Assembly (NCBI RefSeq): GCF_002094855.1
Contig: NZ_ARYN01000014.1
Span: 62,001 to 126,000, forward strand
Length of the DNA stretch: 64,000 nt
Direction: 5' to 3'
Source: Zunongwangia atlantica 22II14-10F7
Lineage (GTDB): Bacteria; Bacteroidota; Bacteroidia; Flavobacteriales; Flavobacteriaceae
Below the pieces are notes generated by a model that saw only the letters and a list, made by a program, of their open reading frames with translations, had not been told where the DNA came from and ran no database searches. Each line of letters opens with the position of its first letter. Position 1 is the stretch's first letter. Positions 24,389 through 33,898 of this stretch are shown one piece after another. The position numbers and the translations under genes are program-made.

Positions 24389-27358
24389 ATGTATTTAAAC
24401 GCTCATTCTTATTTTTCGTTGAGGTATGGCACTTTTTCTGAAAATGACCTGCTGAAATTAGCAGCATCGAACAACTCAAAGTTTGTAGCGCTTACCGATA
24501 TTAATAATACTTCGGCTTGTCTAAATTTTTTAAAACAGGCTAAAGATTATCCTTTAAAACCTCTTGTAGGGATCGATTTTCGTAATGGTATAGATCAGCA
24601 ATATGTGGTGATCGCTAAAGATCGTGACGGATTTAGACAGATGAACGAGCATCTTTCTAAACATCTTCATGCTAAAAAGAATTTTGATGAAAAAGCACCA
24701 ATATTAGCAAATTGCTATGTGATTTATCCTTTTAAAAAAGTACTGAAAATTAACAAAACTGAATTTAATGAAAATGAGTTCATCGGAGTTTCGGTACGTG
24801 ATCTCAATAAGTTAAAATTTTCAGGATATAGAAAACTTACTTCAAAATTAGTGGTTTTACAGTCGGTTTCTTTCCGGAGTAAAAAAGATTTTAACGCGCA
24901 TCGATTATTGCGCGCTATCGATAATAATACATTGCTGAGTAAACTTCCGGCGGAAGAACAGGCAGATCCTGAAGATAAAATGCTTTCCGAAGAAAAATTA
25001 ATCGATGCTTTTAATGAGTTTCCTGAAATTTTACCGAATACTGAAGCACTAGCTGAAAACTGTAATGTTGAATTTACCTTCAGTAAAAAACAGAACAATA
25101 ATTTATCGAAAATCGATGGAGAGAAAGCCGATGAGTTTAGACTTAGAAAATTATGTTTCGAAAATATCGAAAAGCGATATCCTGAAGCGACAGAAAAAGT
25201 TTATGCGCGGCTGTATAAAGAACTTACCGCAATTATAAAACTGGGTTTTGTTTCTTACTTTTTAATTAATTACGAGATTGTAAAGTATGCCCGCAAAAAA
25301 AAATATCCGGTAATTGGGCGGGGGAGTGGCGCAAACTCTATCGTAGCCTATATTATTGGGATTACCAATGTAGATCCCATAGAACTGGATCTTTATTTTG
25401 AGCGTTTTATTAACGAAAATCGAAGCTCGCCACCAGATTTTGATATTGATTTTTCCTGGAAAGACCGTGAGGATGTTACCCGTTTTATTTTTGAGAGTTT
25501 TGATAATGTAGCCTTGATGGGAACTTATGTGACTTTTAAAAGGCGAGCGGTGATTAGGGAGCTGGGAAAGGTTTTTGGACTTCCCAAAGCCGAGATCGAT
25601 AAACTTTCTTCAGGAAGATTTCATATTTCCGGTTTAGATAAAATGGAACTTTTAGTGCTGAATTATGGAAATTTGATAGCTGGTTTTCCTAATTATTTAA
25701 GTGTGCATTCTGGTGGAATTTTAATTCTGAATGACGATATTTTTAACTATGGAGCGACTTTTTTACCGCCTAAAAATTTCCAGACGATCCAGATCGATAT
25801 GAATATTGCTGAAGAAGTTGGAATTCATAAATTCGATATCCTGGCGCAGCGCGGCCTGTCTAAAATCACCGATACTTTAGAGCTAATTCAGCAAAATCAG
25901 CCTGAAGCTTTTGTTGAAGATATTGATGATATTCCAAAATTTAAAAGTGATCCCAAGATTAACGATTTGCTTAAGATTGGGGATTGTATGGGTGTTTTTT
26001 ATGTGGAATCTCCTGCTATGCGTGGTTTGTTAACTAAGCTGCAAACCGATAACTATATGAATCTTGTGGCGGCAAGCTCGATCATACGCCCGGGAATTTC
26101 TAGCGGCGGTATGAAGGAGGAATACATTAAAAGACATCGTGATCCTAAACGGCTAAAATTGGGGCATCCTGTGATGTTGAAAATTATGAAAGATACCTAC
26201 GGAATTATGGTCTATCAGGAAGATGTGATGAAGGTAGCGCACCATTTTGCCGGGCTTAGCTTTGATGATGCTGATGTTTTGAGGCGTGGGATGAGTGGTA
26301 AGAAAACTTCAAAAGGGCAAATGGAGAAAATTGAAGCGCAATTCCGCAGTAATTGTAAAGAAAGGGGCTATACGCAGCAGATTACCGATGAAGTTTGGGA
26401 GCAGATTTCATCATTTGCCGGTTATGCTTTTCCGAAAGGTCATTCGGCTTCTTATGCCGTAGAAAGTTACCAGAGTTTATATTTAAAAAAATACTTTCCG
26501 TTAGAATTTATGGTGGCGGTGCTAAATAATGGTGGCGGATTTTATTCGGTTGAAACCTATGTTCAGGAAATAAAAAATTGTGGTGGCAATGTCCTGGCGC
26601 CTTGTATTAATAATAGTGATCATCCCAATACGATCTTTGGTAAAGATATTTACCTGGGTTTTGGATATATCAAGGAATTGGAAACAAAAACGGTGCAGCA
26701 AATTCTGGAAAACCGACAGTTTTTCGGCGTTTATAAGGGTCTGGACGATTTTATCGATCGAGTAGAAATTTCGATAGAGCAACTTCGAATCTTATTAAAA
26801 ATAGGAGCTTTTCGATTTACAGGAAAGGATAAGCAACAGCTGCTTTGGGAAGCTTATTTTAGGAAGATAAAATCAAAAAAGAAAAACAATCAGCCAGGGC
26901 TTTTTAAGATAGAGCATAAGGAATATACTTTGCCTAAATTTCAATATTCTAGTTTGATAGATGCGTACGACCAAATGGAACTTTTAGGCTTTCCTTTGTG
27001 TAGTTATTTTGATTTGTTGCAGGAGCCAGTATATAACTCGGTATATGTAAAGCAGTTTAAAGATTTTGTTGGGCAGAAAATAAGTATTTACGGGAAATTA
27101 ATTTGTACTAAAAAAACAACAACCTCTATGGGGAAGGAAATGTGTTTTGCTACATTTTATGATGTAAACTATGATATTTTCGATACTGTACAGTTTCCAG
27201 ATCAAGTGGTTAAGTATCCGCTGTATAACAATGGGGTTTACCTATGTGTAGGAAAGGTAAAAAACGAGTTTGATTATATTTCTATAGAGGCTGAGAGTAT
27301 AGAATTTCAAAAAATACAGGTAGATCCAAGATTAGTTTCTTCGCAGTTTAGTGCTTAA
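24389..27358 (+). CDS. DNA polymerase III alpha subunit, short accessory DnaE type
   Basis: C-family DNA polymerase of 989 residues, shorter than the main replicative DnaE (about 1150 or more). The catalytic aspartates are kept: PDFDIDF gives D352 and D354, and HKFDILAQRGL gives D483. Fingers and thumb motifs such as GRGSGANSIVAYIIGI and YPKGHSASYAVE-like FPKGHSASYAVESYQ are present. The N-terminal PHP domain is degenerate: the HxH pair reads NAH and TDH reads TDI. A clamp-binding-like QPGLF is at 835-839, and a C-terminal OB-like part follows. Linkage to dinB suggests a DnaE2-like role in mutagenic repair rather than in replication; no imuA or imuB lies beside it. Confidence 0.88.
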   Translation: MYLNAHSYFSLRYGTFSENDLLKLAASNNSKFVALTDINNTSACLNFLKQAKDYPLKPLVGIDFRNGIDQQYVVIAKDRDGFRQMNEHLSKHLHAKKNFDEKAPILANCYVIYPFKKVLKINKTEFNENEFIGVSVRDLNKLKFSGYRKLTSKLVVLQSVSFRSKKDFNAHRLLRAIDNNTLLSKLPAEEQADPEDKMLSEEKLIDAFNEFPEILPNTEALAENCNVEFTFSKKQNNNLSKIDGEKADEFRLRKLCFENIEKRYPEATEKVYARLYKELTAIIKLGFVSYFLINYEIVKYARKKKYPVIGRGSGANSIVAYIIGITNVDPIELDLYFERFINENRSSPPDFDIDFSWKDREDVTRFIFESFDNVALMGTYVTFKRRAVIRELGKVFGLPKAEIDKLSSGRFHISGLDKMELLVLNYGNLIAGFPNYLSVHSGGILILNDDIFNYGATFLPPKNFQTIQIDMNIAEEVGIHKFDILAQRGLSKITDTLELIQQNQPEAFVEDIDDIPKFKSDPKINDLLKIGDCMGVFYVESPAMRGLLTKLQTDNYMNLVAASSIIRPGISSGGMKEEYIKRHRDPKRLKLGHPVMLKIMKDTYGIMVYQEDVMKVAHHFAGLSFDDADVLRRGMSGKKTSKGQMEKIEAQFRSNCKERGYTQQITDEVWEQISSFAGYAFPKGHSASYAVESYQSLYLKKYFPLEFMVAVLNNGGGFYSVETYVQEIKNCGGNVLAPCINNSDHPNTIFGKDIYLGFGYIKELETKTVQQILENRQFFGVYKGLDDFIDRVEISIEQLRILLKIGAFRFTGKDKQQLLWEAYFRKIKSKKKNNQPGLFKIEHKEYTLPKFQYSSLIDAYDQMELLGFPLCSYFDLLQEPVYNSVYVKQFKDFVGQKISIYGKLICTKKTTTSMGKEMCFATFYDVNYDIFDTVQFPDQVVKYPLYNNGVYLCVGKVKNEFDYISIEAESIEFQKIQVDPRLVSSQFSA

Positions 27359-27393
27359 ATCTTTATTGGTGTCGCCAAAGGGTATAATACCTC

Positions 27394-27419
27394 GAGGTAG
27401 TTTGCTTTCGGTAAACTGT
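27394..27419. repeat. Short palindromic repeat in the gap before the T9SS protein
   Basis: GAGGTAGTTTGC followed by GTAAACTGT can form a hairpin of about seven base pairs. The same two words, GAGGTAGTTT and GTAAACTGT, occur in the same order at 62795-62845, so this looks like a degraded member of a dispersed intergenic repeat. Otherwise the 226-base gap 27359-27584 is A/T-rich with no clear promoter that I can assign. Confidence 0.4.
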
Positions 27420-27584
27420 AGGTGCTAAAACGTTTGTAAATATCTGAAAATGTTAAAATCAAACCATTCGTCGATTTTTTTTGTTTATAGGCGAAAATTT
27501 ATATTTTATTTGCCGCAACCAATACAACCTTAACCTTTTACGAATCTAATCTTATAATAAACTATTCCCTAACTAATAGTTGTT

Positions 27585-30500
27585 ATGAAGTTGATAAAAT
27601 ATGTGTTCCTGCTAATTTTTGCAGGGGGTTACGGGCAGGCTATTACCGTTGATGATGCAGGAGTTCCAAAAGAGGAGTTGGTTGCCGGTCTATTAGATAA
27701 CTCTTGTGTACAGATTACTAATATATCACAGTCTGATAAAGAGGCTGTTGCATATTTTAGTAATAATTCTGGTGATTTTCCTATTTCTGAAGGGGTGCTT
27801 ATTCGCTCTGGAAAAGCTAAACTTACAGAGGGAACCTATTCTGGAAGAGATTTAAGTACAGAGATTAACACCAACGGAGATCCAGATCTTCAGGCAATTA
27901 ATAATACATCTGGGCAAAGTACTCAGATATCAGATGTTGCTTTCCTTGAATTCGAATTTATACCACTTTCTGAAAACTTTAGTTTCGACTTTATTTTTGC
28001 AAGTAACGAATATGGCCAATGGCAATGTGCTAGTAGTGATGTTTTCGCTTTTATTTTAACCGAGGTAGAGACGGGAGAAGCACGTAACATAGCTGTTTTG
28101 CCAGGAACTGAAGAGCCTGTTTCGGTAAGAACAATTAAAGATCGAAGTTTTAATGAGAATTGTGAGAGTGATCATCCAGAGCTTTTTGAAAGTTATCAGG
28201 TAGATGCGGCAAACTCGGTTATGAATATGCGGGGGTATACTAAATTGCTTACGGCTTCAGCAACAATAAAAGCAGGTAAAAGGTATAGAATTAAATTGGT
28301 AATAGGTGATAGCCATGATTCTAATTACGATAGTGCGATATTTATTGCTGGTGGTAGTTTTAGAACAGATTTAGATTTGGGAGCAGATCGTATGCTTTGC
28401 GAAGGTACTTTTACTCGGTTAAATACTGGTTTGGAAGAACCAATTTATCAACATAAATGGTTTAAAGATGGTGTTGAAATTCTAAATGAAACCAATCATT
28501 ATTTAGATGTAAATCAACCAGGCGACTATTCAGTAAAAGTAACTAAAAGTGATTCTGCTTGCGATATAAGTGATCAAATTAGAGTAGAAAATCTTACCTA
28601 TAATGAACTTCCAGATCTAATAGTTTGTGATAATGGAGCTGCAGAGCAGGTTTTTGATCTAACCAATAATGCTTACGAAAGATTAGGTTTAAGTTCAGAG
28701 CAATATGATTTAGTTTATTTTAAAGGAGGAACGGGGGCTTCTAATCAAATAAATCCTGCAAATCTTGCCTCTTTTACAAGTAAACCTGGTGAGACCATTT
28801 ATGTAAAATTAAAAAGCAAGGAAACTGGAGAATTTTGCAATGCAGTCGCATCTTTTAATTTAGAGGTAAATGAATCTATTCAGCTTGAGGTTCCAGATGA
28901 GATCGTTGCATGTAAGCCGCAGGGGAGTAATTTGGTTAATCTTTCAGAAATTAGCGATATTGTAAATAGTCAGTTATTTCAGGATTCTTACGTTTTCGAA
29001 TTATATCGAACTGCCGGCAATGCAGATCAGGGTGTTAATCCTATAGAAGATATTTCTAATTTTCAGTTCTCAGGGGATGCTTCAGCCTTTCAGGTTTTTG
29101 GTAAGGTTCAGGATACTTTAGTGAGTGGTTGCTATAATATTTTTACGCTTAACGTAAGTTTAAATGATCTGCCACCTGTTACCAAGTTACAGGATGTGGT
29201 AACTTGTGATACTTATGTTTTGCCAGCAATAATCCATGGAAATTACTTTACTCGTCCAGAAGGAGAGGGGAGAATGCTTCAGGCTGGAGAGCTAATTGAA
29301 AACTCTGGAACATATTATATTTATAATACGGCTGCTTCAGGGTGTTCTAATCAATCTAGTTTTAAAGTAGAATTAATTAAGGATTATACACTTAACTCAT
29401 ATTATTGTGAGCAATTTGTGGTTCCTGTTCCGCCTGCCGGAGCTTTTTATACAGCTCCTGGAGGTCCTAATGGGGATGGACAGGAAGTTGCTGCGGGAAC
29501 TGTATTTACTTCAGATTTTAATATTTATTACTACGGGGAAATGGAGGATGGTTCTTTGTGTAAGGAAGAACAATTTGATGTAGCAATCTATCCTTTGCCT
29601 GAAATTGATATGCCAGAAGATGTAGTGGTTTGTAATGGTTTTATCCTTCCTCAGCTTGCTAGCGGAGAATACTATACGAACCCAAATGGTGGTGGGCAGC
29701 GATTAAATCCAGGAGTGCGAATAACATCTTCTATGACATTGTTCGTTTATAATGATGATGGTAGATGTAATAATGAAGCTGAATTTAAGATAAAGATTAT
29801 TCCAAATTTTGAGGATGTTGTGGCTTGCGGAAGTTATACTTTGCCTGAACTGGAAATTGGTAATTATCTAACTGAAGAAGGAAAAGTGCTTCAGCCAGGT
29901 GCTATAATTACTGAAAGTGCTGAGATTTTCTATACTGCTGAAACTACAGATGGTTCAGATTGTGCAAATGAGATACGATTTTTTATAAATGTAACACCAA
30001 TTCCTGAAGTAAGTAGATTAGAAGACGTTGTGGTATGTGTAGAAGATGGCTTTGTGCTTCCGGAAATCGAAAATGGAGAATATTTTACAGAAGCTGAAAG
30101 ACAGGGAGAGCAATTATTGCCAGGTGCAAGAATTGTAGAAAGTCAAAAAATCTTTATCAATAATAGCGAAAATCAGTGCTATAACGAAACAAGTTTTAAT
30201 GTAGAGGTAAGAGATCTTGCTCCTGTAGAAAATTTTGTAGATGTATATTCATGTTTTGGATACGAATTGCCAGAGCTTCAGTTTGGTAAATATTATACTC
30301 AGCCAAATGCACAGGGAGAAGAGTTGGCAGCGGGAACATATATCGAAAAGACAGGTCGAATTTATATTTATAATGAATGGGAAGATTTAGGTGGTTGTGC
30401 CAACGAGAAGTTTTTCACTATTTATATTGAAGGAGTTAGGGTAGATCGTCCAGAAGCAGTTAATGTGTGTGATGAATATATACTGCCTCGGCTTAATGAG

Positions 30501-31652
30501 GGTGAATATTTTACAGAATCTGGAGGGAAAGGTCAAAAAGTTGAGCCTGGTACAAGTATTAGAAGTAATACACAGTTGTTTATTTATAAGAAAGCTGGAG
30601 TTCGATTTACATGTGAAGATGAATATGTCTTTGATATTAAAGTTTCAAAAACACCTAATGTTTCAGAGATTCCAGATATCGAGGTTTGTGGTAGTTATCA
30701 TGTACCTAATATTATGTCTCCTAGTGGGATCATGCCGGTAGATTATCAGATGTTTTATACTACAGATCTTGAAGATGATCGCGCAATTTTAAGTCCGGAT
30801 AATGTAATAACAGAACCCGGAACATATACGATGTATTTAAAAGCGCAATCTTTAACCAATAATTCGTGTTATAAATATAGTGCTTTTAATGTTACGGTAT
30901 ACCCATTGCAGGAGCTTGAAATTGAAGAAGAAGCCCTGTGTGTAAATACAGCGAATGGTGAAGTTGAAACTGGAGCATATTTTTATACTGGGCTAGATCC
31001 AAGGACTTTTGCTGTAGAATGGTATTATCAGGGCAGTTTGGTACATACCGGGGTAGAGTTCGAAGCGATGTTGCCGGGAGAATATGTGGTAAAAACAACA
31101 AAGTTAGATCGTTCTATCGAAACTGGTTGTAGTTATAAAGAGACATCTGTGTTTGTAAAAGAATCTGCTAAACCTGAAGTTTCGGTAACTGTAACAGAAC
31201 CTTTTCAGGATATCGCTGTGGTGAATATCGATGTGGTAGAAGGAAGGGGAGATTATTTATATAGTCTTGATGGAAGTGAGTTTCAAACAGAAAATGAATT
31301 TTATGATGTGGCTTCAGGAACTCATATTGTAGAAGTGAAAGGAGTACTTGGGTATTGTGGGGTTACCATAGAAATTGTTGAGGTGCTTAAACACCCTAAA
31401 TTTTTTACGCCTAATAGCGATGGTTATAATGATACCTGGAATATTACTGAGCTGGAATCTCATCCAGAAGCTGAAATTCATATCTACGATCGCTATGGTG
31501 CTTATATTACAAAAATAAAGCCTGCTGAAGGTGGTTGGGATGGTTCTAAAGGTGGGGCTTCAATGCCTTCAAACGATTATTGGTTTGAAGTAGATTTTGA
31601 ACAGGAAGGAATTGCTAAAACCTATCGATCTCATTTTTCTCTGAAACGATAA
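27585..31652 (+). CDS. Secreted T9SS type-B repeat protein with choice-of-anchor L domain
   Basis: Large cell-surface protein of 1355 residues. It has a short signal peptide; an N-terminal choice-of-anchor L domain (about 30-265, SDVAFLEFEFIPLSENFSFDFIFASNEYG); an Ig-like part (about 270-330); further beta modules; and eight related repeats of 65-80 residues (about 532-1105). The repeats have the pattern V.C..Y.LP.L..G.Y.T..G.G..L.PG..I, with a second Cys near the end of each. The C-terminal 85 residues (FFTPNSDGYNDTWNI to HFSLKR) are a T9SS type-B (CHU_C) sorting signal. It stands alone between terminators. Adhesion or matrix binding is likely but not shown by sequence. Confidence 0.9.
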   Translation: MKLIKYVFLLIFAGGYGQAITVDDAGVPKEELVAGLLDNSCVQITNISQSDKEAVAYFSNNSGDFPISEGVLIRSGKAKLTEGTYSGRDLSTEINTNGDPDLQAINNTSGQSTQISDVAFLEFEFIPLSENFSFDFIFASNEYGQWQCASSDVFAFILTEVETGEARNIAVLPGTEEPVSVRTIKDRSFNENCESDHPELFESYQVDAANSVMNMRGYTKLLTASATIKAGKRYRIKLVIGDSHDSNYDSAIFIAGGSFRTDLDLGADRMLCEGTFTRLNTGLEEPIYQHKWFKDGVEILNETNHYLDVNQPGDYSVKVTKSDSACDISDQIRVENLTYNELPDLIVCDNGAAEQVFDLTNNAYERLGLSSEQYDLVYFKGGTGASNQINPANLASFTSKPGETIYVKLKSKETGEFCNAVASFNLEVNESIQLEVPDEIVACKPQGSNLVNLSEISDIVNSQLFQDSYVFELYRTAGNADQGVNPIEDISNFQFSGDASAFQVFGKVQDTLVSGCYNIFTLNVSLNDLPPVTKLQDVVTCDTYVLPAIIHGNYFTRPEGEGRMLQAGELIENSGTYYIYNTAASGCSNQSSFKVELIKDYTLNSYYCEQFVVPVPPAGAFYTAPGGPNGDGQEVAAGTVFTSDFNIYYYGEMEDGSLCKEEQFDVAIYPLPEIDMPEDVVVCNGFILPQLASGEYYTNPNGGGQRLNPGVRITSSMTLFVYNDDGRCNNEAEFKIKIIPNFEDVVACGSYTLPELEIGNYLTEEGKVLQPGAIITESAEIFYTAETTDGSDCANEIRFFINVTPIPEVSRLEDVVVCVEDGFVLPEIENGEYFTEAERQGEQLLPGARIVESQKIFINNSENQCYNETSFNVEVRDLAPVENFVDVYSCFGYELPELQFGKYYTQPNAQGEELAAGTYIEKTGRIYIYNEWEDLGGCANEKFFTIYIEGVRVDRPEAVNVCDEYILPRLNEGEYFTESGGKGQKVEPGTSIRSNTQLFIYKKAGVRFTCEDEYVFDIKVSKTPNVSEIPDIEVCGSYHVPNIMSPSGIMPVDYQMFYTTDLEDDRAILSPDNVITEPGTYTMYLKAQSLTNNSCYKYSAFNVTVYPLQELEIEEEALCVNTANGEVETGAYFYTGLDPRTFAVEWYYQGSLVHTGVEFEAMLPGEYVVKTTKLDRSIETGCSYKETSVFVKESAKPEVSVTVTEPFQDIAVVNIDVVEGRGDYLYSLDGSEFQTENEFYDVASGTHIVEVKGVLGYCGVTIEIVEVLKHPKFFTPNSDGYNDTWNITELESHPEAEIHIYDRYGAYITKIKPAEGGWDGSKGGASMPSNDYWFEVDFEQEGIAKTYRSHFSLKR

Positions 31653-31695
31653 AAATTAACTGTACCTATGATTTAAAGTTGATTTTGTTTAAAAG

Positions 31696-31725
31696 AAAAG
31701 CCCGCTAAAATTAGCGGGCTTTTTT
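31696..31725 (+). terminator. Bidirectional terminator between the T9SS protein and tRNA-Phe
   Basis: AAAAGCCCGCTAA pairs with TTAGCGGGCTTTT around a two-base centre, with A and T runs on both sides. It can end transcription of the T9SS gene from the left and of the tRNA from the right. Confidence 0.88.
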
Positions 31726-31730
31726 AAAGG

Positions 31731-31803
31731 TGGTGCCTCCAGGAATCGAACCAGGGACACAAGGATTTTCAGTCCTTTGCTCTACCAACTGAGCTAAGGC
31801 ACC
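31731..31803 (-). tRNA. tRNA-Phe (GAA anticodon)
   Basis: The minus strand folds as a full cloverleaf of 73 bases: acceptor GGTGCCT with AGGCACC, D arm GCTC/GAGC, anticodon stem AAGGA/TCCTT around CTGAAAA (anticodon GAA), and T arm CCTGG-TTCGATT-CCAGG. The 3' CCA is not encoded; the bases after the discriminator A read CCT. It has its own promoter at 31826-31856 and a terminator directly after it. Confidence 0.97.
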
Positions 31804-31825
31804 AGTTGCTTTTTGAAAGCGGTTG

Positions 31826-31856
31826 CAAATATAAATTCAATTTTAGGAACTCACAA
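31826..31856 (-). promoter_or_regulatory. Promoter of tRNA-Phe
   Basis: On the minus strand TTG (31854-31856), a 20-base spacer and TATATTTG (31826-31833), an exact -7 element. Transcription should start near 31819, about 16 bases before the mature tRNA. Confidence 0.7.
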
Positions 31857-31908
31857 GGCTTTTTTGAAAAAAATGCTTTTGTACCTTAGCATTTTTTAAA
31901 ATCGAGCT

Positions 31909-32643
31909 ATGAATCTTGTTGTTGATTTAGGGAATACATTTGCGAAAATCGCTGTTTTTCAAAATTATAGGCTTTTGGAAGTGTTTAAAGTTTTGAAGTC
32001 AGAAAAAAATAAAAAAATTGAAAAAATTTTTCATGAATACACAGAAATTGAGTTTGCGATACTTTCAAGTGTTTTAAAAGATGATAATTCAATAAAAAAA
32101 ATACTTCAAAAACATACAATCTTATATTATTTAGATCATAGCACAAAGCTGCCTTTCAAGAATAAATATAGTTCACCTCAAACTTTGGGGAAAGATCGAA
32201 TCGCCCTTGCGGCTGCGGCAGTTCACGCCTATCCAAATACAAATTGCCTGGTAATCGATGCGGGAACTTGTATTACTTACGATGTAGTAAACGATAAGAA
32301 TGAGTATCTGGGGGGCGGAATTTCTCCCGGTTTACAAATGAGATTTAATGCAGTACATAAGTTTACTGAAAAATTACCGTTAATAAAAACAGATAGTAAC
32401 CATCTAAAATTGATAGGAGACACTACAGAAGAAAGTTTGAAAAGTGGTATTTATTTTGGTTTTGCTGCTGAAATTGATGGGATGATTAGCAGCTATAAAG
32501 CAGAATTTGAAGATTTAACAGTTATTTTGACGGGCGGCGATCTTCTATTTTTGTCAAAGCGACTAAAAAATAGCATATTTGCGAACTCAAATTTTCTTTT
32601 AGAAGGTTTAAACTACATTTTAGAATATAACAAAATTCAATGA
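31909..32643 (+). CDS. coaX: Type III pantothenate kinase
   Basis: First enzyme of coenzyme A synthesis from pantothenate. The 244 residues carry the CoaX signatures: the phosphate loop DLGNTFAKIAVF (6-17), the central GKDRIALAAAA, the DAGTCITYDVV motif, and GGGISPGLQMRFNA. The length is usual. A near-match to the -7 element, TACCTTAG, lies at 31882-31889. The stop overlaps the next start in an ATGA arrangement, so the following membrane-protein genes are probably translated from the same transcript. Confidence 0.95.
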   Translation: MNLVVDLGNTFAKIAVFQNYRLLEVFKVLKSEKNKKIEKIFHEYTEIEFAILSSVLKDDNSIKKILQKHTILYYLDHSTKLPFKNKYSSPQTLGKDRIALAAAAVHAYPNTNCLVIDAGTCITYDVVNDKNEYLGGGISPGLQMRFNAVHKFTEKLPLIKTDSNHLKLIGDTTEESLKSGIYFGFAAEIDGMISSYKAEFEDLTVILTGGDLLFLSKRLKNSIFANSNFLLEGLNYILEYNKIQ

Positions 32644-33881
32644 TTAGACGATTTATAGTAATCGTAGCCTTATTTTCTGCATTTTGGGCCAAGGCTCAGG
32701 AAAATACTTCTTCCCCGTATTCGTATTACGGAGTTGGGATTACCAATTTTAAAGGAACTGTGGAAAACAGGGCGATGGGAGGTCTTAGTACATTTTCGGA
32801 TAGTATTCACATGAATCTTACTAATCCTGCTGGATTTGGTAAGCTTGCCAGAACAACCTATACCGCTGCTGCTAGTGTAGAATCTACGCAGCAGGAAACT
32901 TCAGAGGCTAGTGATAGAACCAGCAATGTTTCTCTAGATTATTTAGGATTAGGGGTGCCTGTTGGGCGCTTTGGCTTTGGTGCAGGTTTAATTCCGTATT
33001 CTTCAGTAGGATATCGTATAATTGATGTTGAAGAGGATGGAGCCAGTAGATTGCAAGGTCGTGGAGGAATGAATAAAGTTTTTCTTTCTGCTGCTTATGC
33101 AATAAGTAGAGATCTAAGTATTGGTGTGAATGCAGATTATAATTTTGGAAATATTCAGCATAGAAGAACGGTTTTAAGAGATGGAATCCAGTATGGTACC
33201 AGAGATATAGATCGATCTGATATATCAGGATTTAATTTCAATTTTGGTTTAGACTATCAAACAAAACTGAAAAATGGATTAAAATTACACGCTTCTGCGG
33301 TGTATACTCCTGAAGCTGATATCACAACTGAAAGCTATCGTGAACTTTCAAATGTGCTTTTTACAGCAAATGGGGAAGATGTTTATAATGTAAGAAATTT
33401 TGATATAGAATCTCAGGATATTACATTGCCATCAAAAACTACATTTGGCTTGGGGCTTGGTAGACCAAATAAATGGTTTGTTGGTGCAGAATATTCTGCA
33501 TTTGGAAGTATCCCAGAAATTTCAGTTTTTAGTACTCCTGTTAATGATGCGGAATATAATGATGGAAGCGCATATCGATTAGGAGGTTATATTGTGCCAG
33601 AGTATAGTTCACTTACAAGTTACTTTAAACGCGTCGTTTATCGCTTTGGAGGGCGTTTTGAGGAAACAGGTTTGCAGCTTAATGGAGAATCGATAGATGA
33701 GTTTGGCATATCTTTTGGATTTGGATTACCGATTGGAGGAGATTTCTCTAATCTTAATTTGGGTCTGGAGTATGGACAGCGCGGTACAACAAGCTCAGGT
33801 TTAATACAGGAGAATTTTTTTAAATTATCAATTGGTTTATCTTTGAATGACCAATGGTTTGTAAAGAGAAAGTTTAATTAA
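32640..33881 (+). CDS. Outer-membrane beta-barrel protein, FadL-like form, function unknown
   Basis: The 413 residues have a signal peptide ending FWAKAQ and then SSPYSYYGVGITNFKGTVENRAMGG with LTNPAGFGKL, a NPAG-containing start that resembles OmpP1/FadL proteins. The rest is a run of barrel strands with Gly-aromatic turns, ending NDQWFVKRKFN. It overlaps coaX by four bases and is followed 17 bases later by a TPR gene. This gene order (coaX, barrel, TPR, lptC) is familiar in flavobacteria. No specific substrate can be named. Confidence 0.7.
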   Translation: MIRRFIVIVALFSAFWAKAQENTSSPYSYYGVGITNFKGTVENRAMGGLSTFSDSIHMNLTNPAGFGKLARTTYTAAASVESTQQETSEASDRTSNVSLDYLGLGVPVGRFGFGAGLIPYSSVGYRIIDVEEDGASRLQGRGGMNKVFLSAAYAISRDLSIGVNADYNFGNIQHRRTVLRDGIQYGTRDIDRSDISGFNFNFGLDYQTKLKNGLKLHASAVYTPEADITTESYRELSNVLFTANGEDVYNVRNFDIESQDITLPSKTTFGLGLGRPNKWFVGAEYSAFGSIPEISVFSTPVNDAEYNDGSAYRLGGYIVPEYSSLTSYFKRVVYRFGGRFEETGLQLNGESIDEFGISFGFGLPIGGDFSNLNLGLEYGQRGTTSSGLIQENFFKLSIGLSLNDQWFVKRKFN

Positions 33882-33898
33882 CCATAATAAACAACAAG

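Noticed and set aside
30463-30741. Plus-strand open frame inside the T9SS repeat protein
   Set aside because: It lies in another frame of a clearly coding repeat region and has no signal or domain.
29179-30900. CRISPR-like or tandem DNA repeat array
   Set aside because: The repetition is at protein level with diverged codons and unequal unit lengths, and there are no identical short DNA repeats with spacers.
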